DNA of 16,707 nt from JABDNZ01 sp964407425 (lineage in GTDB: Bacteria > Gemmatimonadota > Gemmatimonadetes > Longimicrobiales > Gaopeijiaceae). Position 1 is the stretch's first letter. The number at the start of each line of letters is the position of its first letter. Positions 7,118-14,968 of the stretch are shown here, piece by piece. A program made the position numbers and the translations under genes. The notes beneath the pieces were generated by a model. It was not told the origin of the DNA. It did no database searches and worked only from the letters and a program-made list of their open reading frames with translations. Where the stretch lies: contig CAYOVN010000072.1 in the NCBI GenBank assembly GCA_964407425.1, positions 1-16,707 on the forward strand. Direction: 5' to 3'.

Positions 7118-7635
7118 CACTTCCCGCCTGTCCGAATGACCTGCTCGGCGTCGCCGAGGAAGAGCTCGAGGGAGTCAGTAGAGACATACTCTACCACCCC
7201 ACCTGGGCCGGCCAGAGCAAGGCGGTACGTAGCCGGATCGACCTGCTGGTATTCAACCCCTGCGTAGGGGTCCCCAGCTTCGGTGAGATCTTTGGGAAGT
7301 CGGCCTTCAGCCTGGAGGAAGTCCTCCACTCGAAGGGCTTCCTGGAAGATCTCAATACGGAGTCCCGCCTCGACGAGGGTGGGCGGAATGGGGGGTGGTC
7401 CGGCCGCCAGCCAGGCGGGGGACCCGAACCAGACATACCCGGAACCTCCCAAAAGAAGCAGGAGAACCACCCAGGTGATGGGGGAACTCTTCTTTTCTCC
7501 GCCATGCCTGCCGGGGCTTCTCCAGACATCTGCCTTTTTGGTCTGCTCCTGGAGAACATCCGCCAGAGCATCGGCCATTTCTTTTCCGGAAACCCGGCCC
7601 GATCCCGGTCCTTGCGGGTTTTGTTTCTTACTCAT
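7117..7635 (-). CDS. Single-pass membrane protein with pilin-like C-terminal domain
   Basis: A 172-residue protein from the ATG at 7635 (MSKKQNP...). The first ~50 residues are hydrophilic and probably cytoplasmic (DALADVLQEQTKK). One membrane helix follows (about 53-71, ITWVVLLLLLGGSGYVWFG), then a proline-rich linker and a C-terminal domain of about 85 residues. The stretch IFQEALRVEDFLQAEGRLPKD, then YRLALAGPGG, resembles the post-helix part of pseudopilins (helix, N/EGR-x-P, strands), but no prepilin cleavage motif is present. An in-frame GTG at 7701 would add 22 residues, but it lacks a ribosome-binding site and gives an unlikely basic leader; the ATG also lacks a clear one. The stop overlaps the start of the pseudopilin gene, which suggests a shared function. 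Otherwise unknown. Confidence 0.72.
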   Translation of the reverse strand: MSKKQNPQGPGSGRVSGKEMADALADVLQEQTKKADVWRSPGRHGGEKKSSPITWVVLLLLLGGSGYVWFGSPAWLAAGPPPIPPTLVEAGLRIEIFQEALRVEDFLQAEGRLPKDLTEAGDPYAGVEYQQVDPATYRLALAGPGGVVEYVSTDSLELFLGDAEQVIRTGGK

Positions 7636-7731
7636 AGAAAAAAAGTAGTGTGTGACGGGCCGCTTCGGCACCCCTTTTCCTCCCACTCTTCTTCCTCCCA
7701 CCTTCGAAAGGTGCGGTGCCCCGGTTCTTTT

Positions 7732-8121
7732 CTAGCTCCCCTGCCCCTCATCCCACCCTGGGTAAAGGAGAAATCCTTCCCTCCTCAACATCACCACCAG
7801 ATGACCCAGGCGTTCCTCCACCGGTTCGACCGTCTCCCCGAATTCTTCTCTCATCAGCTCCCCCACCTCACCCACGGTCCGCTCACCGTCCAGGAGAAGC
7901 CATGCGAAACTCCCCACCTCATCCAATCGAATCCGGTTCGCCGACATCCGGTGAAAGAACCGATCCAGAAGCCCCCCGAATCCGTCCGCCTCGGGTACAG
8001 GGCGAAGAAGGACCATGAGGCCATTCACCTCTTCCCATTCAGCAATGCGGGAAGGGGCCAATTCCAGGAGATTGACTCCTTCCAGCTCAGCTTCTTTCAT
8101 TTTCCTTTTCCGAGCACCCAT
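7732..8121 (-). CDS. PqqD-family protein (stand-alone RRE-like winged helix)
   Basis: A 129-residue protein. Its C-terminal ~75 residues, from IRLDEVGSFAWLLLDGERTV through a GELMREEFG helix to LVVMLRREGFL, carry the PqqD (PF05402-like) pattern: LDExGSxxW, DGxRTV, then two helices ending in RREGF. PqqD and related RiPP recognition elements bind the leader peptides of modified peptides and hand them to radical SAM or other enzymes. Stand-alone forms without such partners are common and uncharacterised. No radical SAM enzyme or precursor peptide is visible nearby. The ATG at 8121 is preferred (GAGGG 11 bases upstream); a TTG at 8139 and an ATG at 8100 preceded by AAAAGG are alternatives. It lies 46 bases after the OPT transporter gene on the same strand and may share its transcript. 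Confidence 0.8.
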   Translation of the reverse strand: MGARKRKMKEAELEGVNLLELAPSRIAEWEEVNGLMVLLRPVPEADGFGGLLDRFFHRMSANRIRLDEVGSFAWLLLDGERTVGEVGELMREEFGETVEPVEERLGHLVVMLRREGFLLYPGWDEGQGS

Positions 8122-8167
8122 GAACGAAACGGCCCTCAATAGAAACGCCCGCCAACCTTACCAGCCG

Positions 8168-10156
8168 CTAGGGCTCCAGGTGGGTAGACGGCAAACCCTC
8201 CGATTTCATCTGCTTCACCGGAATATAGACAAGCATCCAGAGCACGATGACGTAGGCAAAAAGGCTCAGGTAGAAATTCGGCTGGTCAAGAAAGTTCAAA
8301 CGCTGGAAGGAAAGAAGGACCGGGAATCTGTCGGCGCCGATGACCAGAACGGCCAGAACCACGGCCATGAGAGACTCTCCGGCAATGAACCCAGATGAGA
8401 CCAGAATACCGGTGTTCTCCGCCCGAGCCTTCTCTTCCTCCGTGGCCCCCTTCTTCTTGAGGGTCAGTTCGAAGATCCACTTCACCAGCCCACCAACGAA
8501 GATGGCCGACGTGGACTCAAAAGGCAGATACATCCCGACCGCGATAAGCATTGGTGCCGGCGCTTTGATCAGGATGAGGCCAACGGCGAAAAACATCCCC
8601 ACGATCACCAGGGGCCAGGCCATTTCCCCGGCCACGATCCCGTTGGCCATAAGGGCCATCAAACCCGCTTGGGGAGCAGGGAGCTGAGCGGACCCAATGA
8701 CGTAGACCTTGTGAAGAGCCATCAGGGGAAGGGTGAGCACAAACGCCGATAACACCACACCCACCAGTTCCCCAATCTGCATTTTCCAGGGAGTCCCTCC
8801 CAGGATGTGCCCGACCTTCAGGTCCTGCATCATGTCCCCAGCGATTGCCGCCGCACAGCAAACCACTCCGGCGACACCCAACACCCCCGCCACTCCCCGA
8901 ACATCGGTCACCCCCAGAGCAACCATGAGGACCGCCGCGATAAGAAGAGCACTCAGGGTGAGGCCTGACACGGGATTATTGGAAGAACCGATAAGCCCGA
9001 CCAGATAGCCGGCCACGGCAGCAAACAAGAACCCCAGAATGACCATGACCACAGTCAGTGTCACGGACCCGACCACCGAACCGGAGAAGTGGTAATAGAG
9101 GAAGAAGCATGCTATCGCCGTCGCGCCGATCCCAATGAGGACCTTCTTGAGATCCAGATCAACGTCCGTACGGTCGACCTCCTCGCCTCCGCCTACGGCA
9201 CCGATGTTCTTGAGAGCCCGGCCGATCCCGGTGATAAGGGATTGGCGAAGAGACCAGAGGGTATAAAACGCCGCCACGATCATGGTGCCCACGGCCAGCG
9301 GCCGCACCTGTTGGAGCCAAACGGCGGTGGCGAGATCGGCATACGATTCGTTCGGGCCGATCAGGGCCCCAAGACTGGGATTCAGGAACACCGAGAGGGG
9401 AACAAGGAGCAGCCACCCCATGACCGCACCTGAGAAGAGCACGGACGAAATCCTTGTCCCTACGATGAAGCCCACACCCATGAGCATCGGAGAAGCGGTT
9501 GGGGTCGCTCCCAACAACCCACCAGTGTATTCCACCCTTCCCTGAAGGATGTCGATGGACGATCGGCCGAAGGCAAAGAAGCGACTCGTGCTTGCCTGAA
9601 TGAGCTGAATGCCATTCATGTTCTTCAGGAATTCCCAAAGGCCTGCCAAGCCCATGGCTAAAAAGAGGTAGGCGGCTCCGGTCTGCCCCCCCTGCCCCGC
9701 CTTTACGATTTCTGAAGCCGCAACGCTCTCCGGGAAAGGCAGATCCGCCTCAACAACCAATGTCCGCCGCAACACAATGATGAACAGGACCCCCAACACC
9801 CCACCGATGAGCATGATGGCCGTGCTCTCCAGATAGTGGAGGTCGTCCCAGGCGCCACTGATGATGAAGGCGGGAATGGTGAAGATCGCCCCCGCCACCA
9901 ATCCCTCTCCAACCGAGGCCGTGGTCCGGGCGATGTTCTCTTCCAGGATCGTCCCCCCAAAAATCCGAAGGACCGCCATGGCCACCACGGCTGCCGGGAA
10001 CGTCGCCGCAACGGTAAGTCCGGCCGTCATTCCCACATAGGCATTGGCTGCGCCCAGGATGACGGCCATCAGAGCTCCGAGGAACAGGGCCTTGAACGTC
10101 AACTCGGCCATAGACCGGGAGGCCGGGACAAACGGAGTGAAGGGCTTCTTCTCCAT
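8168..10156 (-). CDS. OPT-family oligopeptide transporter
   Basis: A 662-residue inner-membrane protein with about 14-16 hydrophobic segments along its whole length, typical of bacterial OPT transporters. Family signatures: NAYVGMTAGLTVAATFPAAV near the N-terminus, EADLPFPESVAASEIVKAGQ after the first membrane block, and DLKVGHILGGTPWKMQIGEL in the second half. OPT proteins import small peptides by proton symport; some relatives carry metal-chelate substrates, so the cargo is not proven. The start ATG at 10156 follows AGAGAG about nine bases upstream. The divergent neighbour encodes a cytoplasmic dipeptidase and the next gene a secreted peptidase, which supports peptide uptake. Confidence 0.93.
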   Translation of the reverse strand: MEKKPFTPFVPASRSMAELTFKALFLGALMAVILGAANAYVGMTAGLTVAATFPAAVVAMAVLRIFGGTILEENIARTTASVGEGLVAGAIFTIPAFIISGAWDDLHYLESTAIMLIGGVLGVLFIIVLRRTLVVEADLPFPESVAASEIVKAGQGGQTGAAYLFLAMGLAGLWEFLKNMNGIQLIQASTSRFFAFGRSSIDILQGRVEYTGGLLGATPTASPMLMGVGFIVGTRISSVLFSGAVMGWLLLVPLSVFLNPSLGALIGPNESYADLATAVWLQQVRPLAVGTMIVAAFYTLWSLRQSLITGIGRALKNIGAVGGGEEVDRTDVDLDLKKVLIGIGATAIACFFLYYHFSGSVVGSVTLTVVMVILGFLFAAVAGYLVGLIGSSNNPVSGLTLSALLIAAVLMVALGVTDVRGVAGVLGVAGVVCCAAAIAGDMMQDLKVGHILGGTPWKMQIGELVGVVLSAFVLTLPLMALHKVYVIGSAQLPAPQAGLMALMANGIVAGEMAWPLVIVGMFFAVGLILIKAPAPMLIAVGMYLPFESTSAIFVGGLVKWIFELTLKKKGATEEEKARAENTGILVSSGFIAGESLMAVVLAVLVIGADRFPVLLSFQRLNFLDQPNFYLSLFAYVIVLWMLVYIPVKQMKSEGLPSTHLEP

Positions 10157-10237
10157 AGTTCAGCTCTCTCTGGGTGGGGATCGACAAAGGGAGTCCGGCG
10201 TCACAGCGATTCGGCTCCGGGAATGACGATGGTGGGG

Positions 10238-10267
10238 ACGGTAGCTTCCGTTCCGAGGCTCTGTCAA
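10238..10267 (-). promoter_or_regulatory. Candidate sigma-70 promoter for the OPT gene
   Basis: On the minus strand an exact TTGACA (10267-10262) is followed 18 bases later by TACCGT (10243-10238), a poor -10 that matches TATAAT at three positions. It lies about 80 bases upstream of the OPT start, in the 180-base divergent gap shared with pepD. The -10 is weak, so this is tentative. Confidence 0.25.
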
Positions 10268-10323
10268 TTCAGCCAGCCGCCAGTTAGTGTTCTGATCTTG
10301 GCCAGAGTTTTCAAAGGAAAGAA

Positions 10324-10329
10324 AAGGAG
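10324..10329 (+). promoter_or_regulatory. Ribosome-binding site that fixes the pepD start
   Basis: AAGGAG, seven bases before the ATG at 10337. It decides the start, since the reading frame is open for another 500 bases upstream. Confidence 0.8.
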
Positions 10330-10336
10330 AAGGGTC

Positions 10337-11791
10337 ATGAGCTTCGTTGCCGATTTCGAGCCGAAACCCCTATGGGGACACTTTGATCAGATCCTCACGG
10401 TCCCCCGAGGATCGAAAGAGGAGGAGCTGATTCGAGCTCATGTCGTGGCGATTGCCGAACGGAATGGATTGGATTTCAGCGTCGACGGCACCGGGAACGT
10501 CATTGTCAGGAAGCCGGGTACCCCAGGCCGAGACGGTGGCACCGCCACCATCCTCCAGGCTCACCTGGACATGGTCAACGAAAAGAACTCGGACGTTGAT
10601 CATGACTTCTCCAAAGACCCGATCCGGCCCGTCATGGATGGAGAGTATCTGAAAGCGGATGGGACGACTCTGGGAGCCGACAACGGCATCGGCGTCGCGG
10701 CAATGCTGGCCATCATGGAAGCCGATGATCTCGATCACGGACCCCTGGAATTCCTCTTCACCATCGACGAGGAGACGGGTCTGACCGGGGCCGGGGGTCT
10801 CGATCCCAAGCTTATGGATGGCAGGACGCTCTTGAACCTCGACTCAGAGGAGGAAGGGACAGTCACCGTCGGGTGTGCAGGGGGGGCCGACACCGAAATC
10901 TTCTTCGACCTCCAGACAATTCCTGCCCCCCAGGGAGCGACAACGTACCAGTTCAAGCTTCATGGCCTTCATGGCGGACATTCCGGAATCGACATTCATC
11001 TCCAGCGGGGTAACGCGGTACAGCTCCTCGGCAGAATGATCCACGCCATTTCCCACGGAACGCCTGGTTTTATGGCCGACTTCCAGGGCGGGAACATGCA
11101 CAACGCCATCCCCCGGGAGGCCTGGGCCACCATCGCCTGTCCGGAGGGCCAATCCGAAATACTCCTCGAGGCCATCTCGACACAATTCGAGATCGTCAAA
11201 GCCGAGTTCGCCGGGGTTGAGCCAGGCATGGAGTTGAGTATCGAAGAGGTCTCCACCCCGGCGGATGTATGGCCGACCTACACGGCCTGGGACGTTCTCA
11301 ATCTGATCGTTGCCCTCCCTCATGGGGTCGTTGCCATGAGCCAGGATATCGAGGGATTGGTGGAAACCAGCACCAATCTGGCGGTGGCAAAATCCGAGGG
11401 CGGAGTATTTCGGATCCTCACGAGCTCCCGTTCCTCCGTTGCCTCATCCCTGGATTGGATCCGGCAGAAGGTTCGAGCGGTTGCGAACCAGGCCGAAGCG
11501 AGAGTCGATGAGCATGGTGGTTATCCGGGCTGGAAGCCGAATCTCGAGTCCACCGTTCTCAAGGTGGTCGAGTCGGTCCACGCCAAGGTACTGGGATCGG
11601 ATCCTCATGTGGAGGCCGTCCACGCCGGCCTGGAATGTGGAATCATCGGTGAGATGATTCCGGGGATGGATATGATCTCCTTCGGCCCCCAGATCGAGTT
11701 CCCCCATTCTCCGAACGAGAGGGTAAAGGTGGATTCGGTGGGCCGCTTCTACGACCTCCTCACCGCTGTCCTGGAAGAGTTGGCAAGCTAG
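10337..11791 (+). CDS. pepD: Aminoacyl-histidine dipeptidase / beta-alanyl-histidine dipeptidase (M20C)
   Basis: A cytoplasmic Zn dipeptidase with broad specificity, including Xaa-His dipeptides. It has 484 residues, essentially the family's standard length. All expected metal and catalytic residues are visible in order: His76 and Asp78 (QAHLDMV), Asp115 (LGADNGIG), Glu145 as catalytic base and Glu146 (IDEETGLTGA), Asp169 (LNLDSEEEG) and His457 (FPHSPNERV). GGHSGIDIHLQRGNA and HAGLECG are further PepD signatures. The ATG at 10337 has an excellent AAGGAG seven bases upstream; the frame stays open back to 9836, but that extension is antisense to the OPT gene and is not part of the protein. It lies divergent from the OPT transporter, so it could hydrolyse imported peptides. 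Confidence 0.95.
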   Translation: MSFVADFEPKPLWGHFDQILTVPRGSKEEELIRAHVVAIAERNGLDFSVDGTGNVIVRKPGTPGRDGGTATILQAHLDMVNEKNSDVDHDFSKDPIRPVMDGEYLKADGTTLGADNGIGVAAMLAIMEADDLDHGPLEFLFTIDEETGLTGAGGLDPKLMDGRTLLNLDSEEEGTVTVGCAGGADTEIFFDLQTIPAPQGATTYQFKLHGLHGGHSGIDIHLQRGNAVQLLGRMIHAISHGTPGFMADFQGGNMHNAIPREAWATIACPEGQSEILLEAISTQFEIVKAEFAGVEPGMELSIEEVSTPADVWPTYTAWDVLNLIVALPHGVVAMSQDIEGLVETSTNLAVAKSEGGVFRILTSSRSSVASSLDWIRQKVRAVANQAEARVDEHGGYPGWKPNLESTVLKVVESVHAKVLGSDPHVEAVHAGLECGIIGEMIPGMDMISFGPQIEFPHSPNERVKVDSVGRFYDLLTAVLEELAS

Positions 11792-12056
11792 AGGGCTACA
11801 TTGAAGGCCCGAGGTCCAGGAGTACCCTCTTGAGGACGCGAATGTGGCCCTTCAGGAGCTGAAAAACTGGCAGATACGTGAATCGAAGGTTTTGCGTATA
11901 TCCTGAGTGTCAGTTCCTTCGGATACTCTGACCCGCCCCGAAGAATACCCCCCTCACTCCAGACCCTCGCATGAACGGCCCTCAGGCAGTAGTGTGCCTT
12001 CCGTTCCGGTGGCTTTACCAGCACTGAAGACCAACCTCGGAAGGCGAGGCACCACC
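11792..12056 (+). other. Intergenic region before the S9 peptidase gene
   Basis: A 265-base gap between pepD and the S9 peptidase gene, on the same strand. I see no T-tailed hairpin that would end the pepD transcript and no convincing promoter. The S9 frame is open through part of it (from a GTG at 11907) but has no ribosome-binding site there, and the predicted peptide is proline- and serine-rich without a signal sequence. Confidence 0.4.
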
Positions 12057-14729
12057 ATGAGATCGAAATCCTGCCCAATGTTTCTTTACCAACTCTTTGC
12101 GGGATCGGCTTCGATTCCCGTCCTGGGTCTACTTCTCTTGCTCGTCGGCGGCACCTTCCCGGGAGACCTTTCGGCCCAGCATCCCGAGGTCTCCGCTACG
12201 GAAGCCCATCATCCCGACATGCAGACTGACAACCGGGTTTGGGGCGCGAACTTCAAGCTCGCCGGTCGCTTCGCACCTTACGTGGCCAGGGAGCTCACCT
12301 ATAGCACCTCGGTCGCCCCCCGGTGGATCGGCGAAACCGATCAGTTCTGGTACCAGTGGGAGAACTCGGATGGGACCTACTACTACATTGTCGATCCGGC
12401 CCGGAGTACCAAACGCCAGATCTTCGACAATGACAGGATCGCCGCTGAACTGACTCGGATCACAAAAGACCCCTTCGACGGTCAGCATCTTCCGATCCGT
12501 AACATTCAGTTCATCGACGAAAACACCATCCAGTTCGAAGTCCCCTCCACCGTGGATGAAGACATCCCGGATGATGAGGCTGAGACCGGTGACGAACAGG
12601 AGGATGAGGAACAGGAACGCCCCGCCCGCCCCAAGACCCGGAAGAAGGTTTTCCACTTCGAGTATGATGTGGCCAGCCAGACCCTCCGGGAACTGGAAGA
12701 TTTCGAACAGCCCCGGAGCCATCCCGGATGGGCCAGCGTCTCCCCGGACAGCTCCATGGTGGTGTATTCCAAGCAGTGTAACCTCTACAGCATGGGCTGG
12801 GACGATTACATGTCCATCGTCGAGGCCCGCCATAAGAAGACCGGAGAAAAAGCCGACTCTGCCGAGATGAAGATCGAGGTGGACGAGACCCAGATCACCA
12901 CGGATGGCGAAGAGTGGTACTGCTACGGATCCCGGGGCAGAGGCCAGAACGACGACGAGACCGAGAAAGAGTGGGACAAAAGGCAGGGTGCGGGTGTCAC
13001 CTGGTCCCACGACTCCCGGTTCTTCGCCCTGACCCGGCAAGACCAACGGGAGGTCGAGGACCTCTGGGTGATTCATGCCGTGGGTAACAAGCGGCCCCAG
13101 CTGGAAACCTACAAGTATGCCTTGCCCGGAGAGGAGAACGTCGGAGTCATGGAGCTCCTCGCGTACGATACCGACGCCGGGGAGATGAAGAAGATCGATG
13201 ACGATCCCTGGAAAGATCAGAGGATGGGCCTCTACTCTGATCCCACTCCGATGGGCGACCGGTTCGCCGCCCGGAGCGGAGAAGACAACGAACCCCGCAT
13301 CCGCAGGTGGCTCTCCTCCAACTCCAACGAGCTTTATTTCTACCGGAGAAGCCGGGACCAGCATCGGGTTGATGTTCTGGTTGCCGATCCGGCCACGGGT
13401 GCCGTACGGACCGTGATCGAAGAACGGCTCAACACCTATGTGGAGAGCCAGACGCCTCGTCGTCTGGAGAACGGTGACCTCATCTGGTGGTCCGAGCGGG
13501 ACGGGTGGGCTCACCTCTACCGGTACGGAGCAGACGGGACCGTAAAGGCCCGCCTCACCGAAGGCCCCTGGCACGTTTCCGGGGTTACGGGAGTCGATGA
13601 AGCAGGTGGCCTGGTCTTCTTCGGTGCGAATGCCAGGGAAGAGGGTGAAGACCCGTACTACAACCACCTTTACAAGGTGGGATTGGACGGCTCAGGGACC
13701 TCCATCCTGAACCCCGGGGACTTCGACCACCGGCCGAGCCTGAACGAGAAAAACCGGTTCTTTGTCGACAACTTCTCTCGTGTGAACACAACACCCGTCG
13801 CTTCGTTGTTCAACTCGACGGGCCAGAAGGTGATGGACCTGGAAGAGGCGGATTTCTCAGGCCTGGAGGCTGCAGGCTACCAGTTCCCCGAACCCTACAA
13901 GGTGAAGGCGGCTGACGGGGTCACGGATATTTTCGGGGTAATGTACAAACCCTTCGACTTCGACCCACACAAAAAGTACCCCATCGTCACCTACGTCTAT
14001 CCTGGGCCTCAGACCGAGTCCGTGGCGAAAGCATGGTCCAGCAGCACCAGCGAGGTGGCCCTTGCCCAGATGGGCTTCATCGTGGTGACCATCGGGAACC
14101 GGGGCGGCCACCCTGCCCGATCCAAATGGTACCACAACTACGGATACGGAAACCTGAGGGACTACGGCCTGGCAGATAAGAAGGCGGGTCTGGAGCAGTT
14201 GGCTAACCGTCACAGCTTTATCGACATCGACAGGGTCGGGATCTACGGTCATTCGGGCGGCGGGTTCATGTCCACCGCAGCCATGCTGGTTTATCCCGAT
14301 TTCTTCAAAGCGGCGGTCTCCTCCTCAGGTAACCATAACAACGACGTGTACAACCTGAATTGGTCCGAGAAACACGATGGAGTGAAGGAAGAGGAAGACA
14401 AAGACGGAGAGATCACCTTCGAGTACGACATCGACAAGAACTCGGACCTGGCCAAGAATCTGAAGGGCCACCTCCTCCTCACCACTGGGGACGTGGACAA
14501 CAACGTCCACCATGCCGGGACACACCGCATGGCAGAGGCCCTCATCAAGGCCAACAAACGGTTCGACTTCTTCGTCTTCCCTGGCGCGCGCCACGGCTAC
14601 GGAAGCATGGGGAACTACTGGTTCTGGCTCCGGGCCGAATTCTTCGCCAAGCACCTGTTGGGTGACGAGCGGAAGGCTGCGGACGTCATGGAGCTGAACA
14701 ACTTCGTAGAGCAGTCCGGCGGTAGGTAG
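12057..14729 (+). CDS. Secreted S9-family peptidase (dipeptidyl peptidase IV / prolyl oligopeptidase type)
   Basis: An 890-residue serine peptidase. From the ATG at 12057 (GGCGAGG seven bases upstream) it has a signal peptide: basic MRSKS, a hydrophobic core ending LLLLLV, and likely cleavage after LSA (residue 40). A long beta-propeller region follows, to about residue 620, with SPDSSMVVYSK- and WSHDSRFFALTR-type blades. The C-terminal alpha/beta-hydrolase domain has catalytic Ser733 (GHSGGG), Asp814 (GDVDNN) and His846 (GARHGYG). S9 enzymes release dipeptides or cut short peptides. A strongly acidic then basic stretch (about 166-197, DEDIPDDEAETGDEQ... then KTRKK) interrupts the propeller and makes the protein longer than usual DPP IV-like enzymes. 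An upstream GTG at 11907 is rejected. The gene ends at a strong terminator. Probably periplasmic or extracellular. Confidence 0.92.
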   Translation: MRSKSCPMFLYQLFAGSASIPVLGLLLLLVGGTFPGDLSAQHPEVSATEAHHPDMQTDNRVWGANFKLAGRFAPYVARELTYSTSVAPRWIGETDQFWYQWENSDGTYYYIVDPARSTKRQIFDNDRIAAELTRITKDPFDGQHLPIRNIQFIDENTIQFEVPSTVDEDIPDDEAETGDEQEDEEQERPARPKTRKKVFHFEYDVASQTLRELEDFEQPRSHPGWASVSPDSSMVVYSKQCNLYSMGWDDYMSIVEARHKKTGEKADSAEMKIEVDETQITTDGEEWYCYGSRGRGQNDDETEKEWDKRQGAGVTWSHDSRFFALTRQDQREVEDLWVIHAVGNKRPQLETYKYALPGEENVGVMELLAYDTDAGEMKKIDDDPWKDQRMGLYSDPTPMGDRFAARSGEDNEPRIRRWLSSNSNELYFYRRSRDQHRVDVLVADPATGAVRTVIEERLNTYVESQTPRRLENGDLIWWSERDGWAHLYRYGADGTVKARLTEGPWHVSGVTGVDEAGGLVFFGANAREEGEDPYYNHLYKVGLDGSGTSILNPGDFDHRPSLNEKNRFFVDNFSRVNTTPVASLFNSTGQKVMDLEEADFSGLEAAGYQFPEPYKVKAADGVTDIFGVMYKPFDFDPHKKYPIVTYVYPGPQTESVAKAWSSSTSEVALAQMGFIVVTIGNRGGHPARSKWYHNYGYGNLRDYGLADKKAGLEQLANRHSFIDIDRVGIYGHSGGGFMSTAAMLVYPDFFKAAVSSSGNHNNDVYNLNWSEKHDGVKEEEDKDGEITFEYDIDKNSDLAKNLKGHLLLTTGDVDNNVHHAGTHRMAEALIKANKRFDFFVFPGARHGYGSMGNYWFWLRAEFFAKHLLGDERKAADVMELNNFVEQSGGR

Positions 14730-14774
14730 GACCGGACCGGTTTTCGGGCGAGAACGGCCGAAGACCATGAAGCG

Positions 14775-14814
14775 AAAAAAAGGGGGAGGGCTCCTGGCCC
14801 TCCCCCTTTTTTTT
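14775..14814. terminator. Bidirectional intrinsic terminator
   Basis: Seven A, then a perfect ten-base stem GGGGGAGGGC (14782-14791) with GCCCTCCCCC (14797-14806) around a five-base loop, then eight T. It has a T-tail on both strands and lies between the convergent S9 and M28 peptidase genes, so it can end both transcripts. Confidence 0.93.
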
Positions 14815-14968
14815 GTCAGGAATCCGCGTCAGGCCAGAGGTGGCGATGATGAATTGGCCCCCGTCCTCCACGGCATCCCGAACCAGGGCAAGACGGAGCC
14901 CCGAGAGGAAGATCCCCCCGGGGCCCCTTGAACTTGCTACAGTAAAGCCCTTTAAATCGGGGCGGCTA

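Noticed and set aside
7636..7731. Inverted repeat CACCTT-CGA-AAGGTG (7699-7713) as a terminator after the PqqD-like gene
   Set aside because: The stem is only six bases and is followed on the minus strand by a purine tract, not a T-run.
9836..10336. Upstream extension of pepD by 167 codons
   Set aside because: The extension is antisense to the OPT gene, low in complexity and highly charged, while PepD has standard length and an excellent ribosome-binding site at the ATG at 10337.
11907..12056. GTG start adding 50 residues to the S9 peptidase
   Set aside because: It would bury the signal peptide and has no ribosome-binding site; the ATG at 12057 has both.
12129..13667. 512-residue open frame on the minus strand inside the S9 peptidase gene
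   Set aside because: It is antisense to a clear signal-peptide and propeller coding region, has no family motifs, and reflects GC-rich codon bias.
14686..14968. Open minus-strand frame downstream of the M28 gene, including a protein-like stretch (GGQFIIATSGL)
   Set aside because: No ribosome-binding site, it runs through the strong terminator and into the antisense of the S9 gene; at most a decayed remnant.
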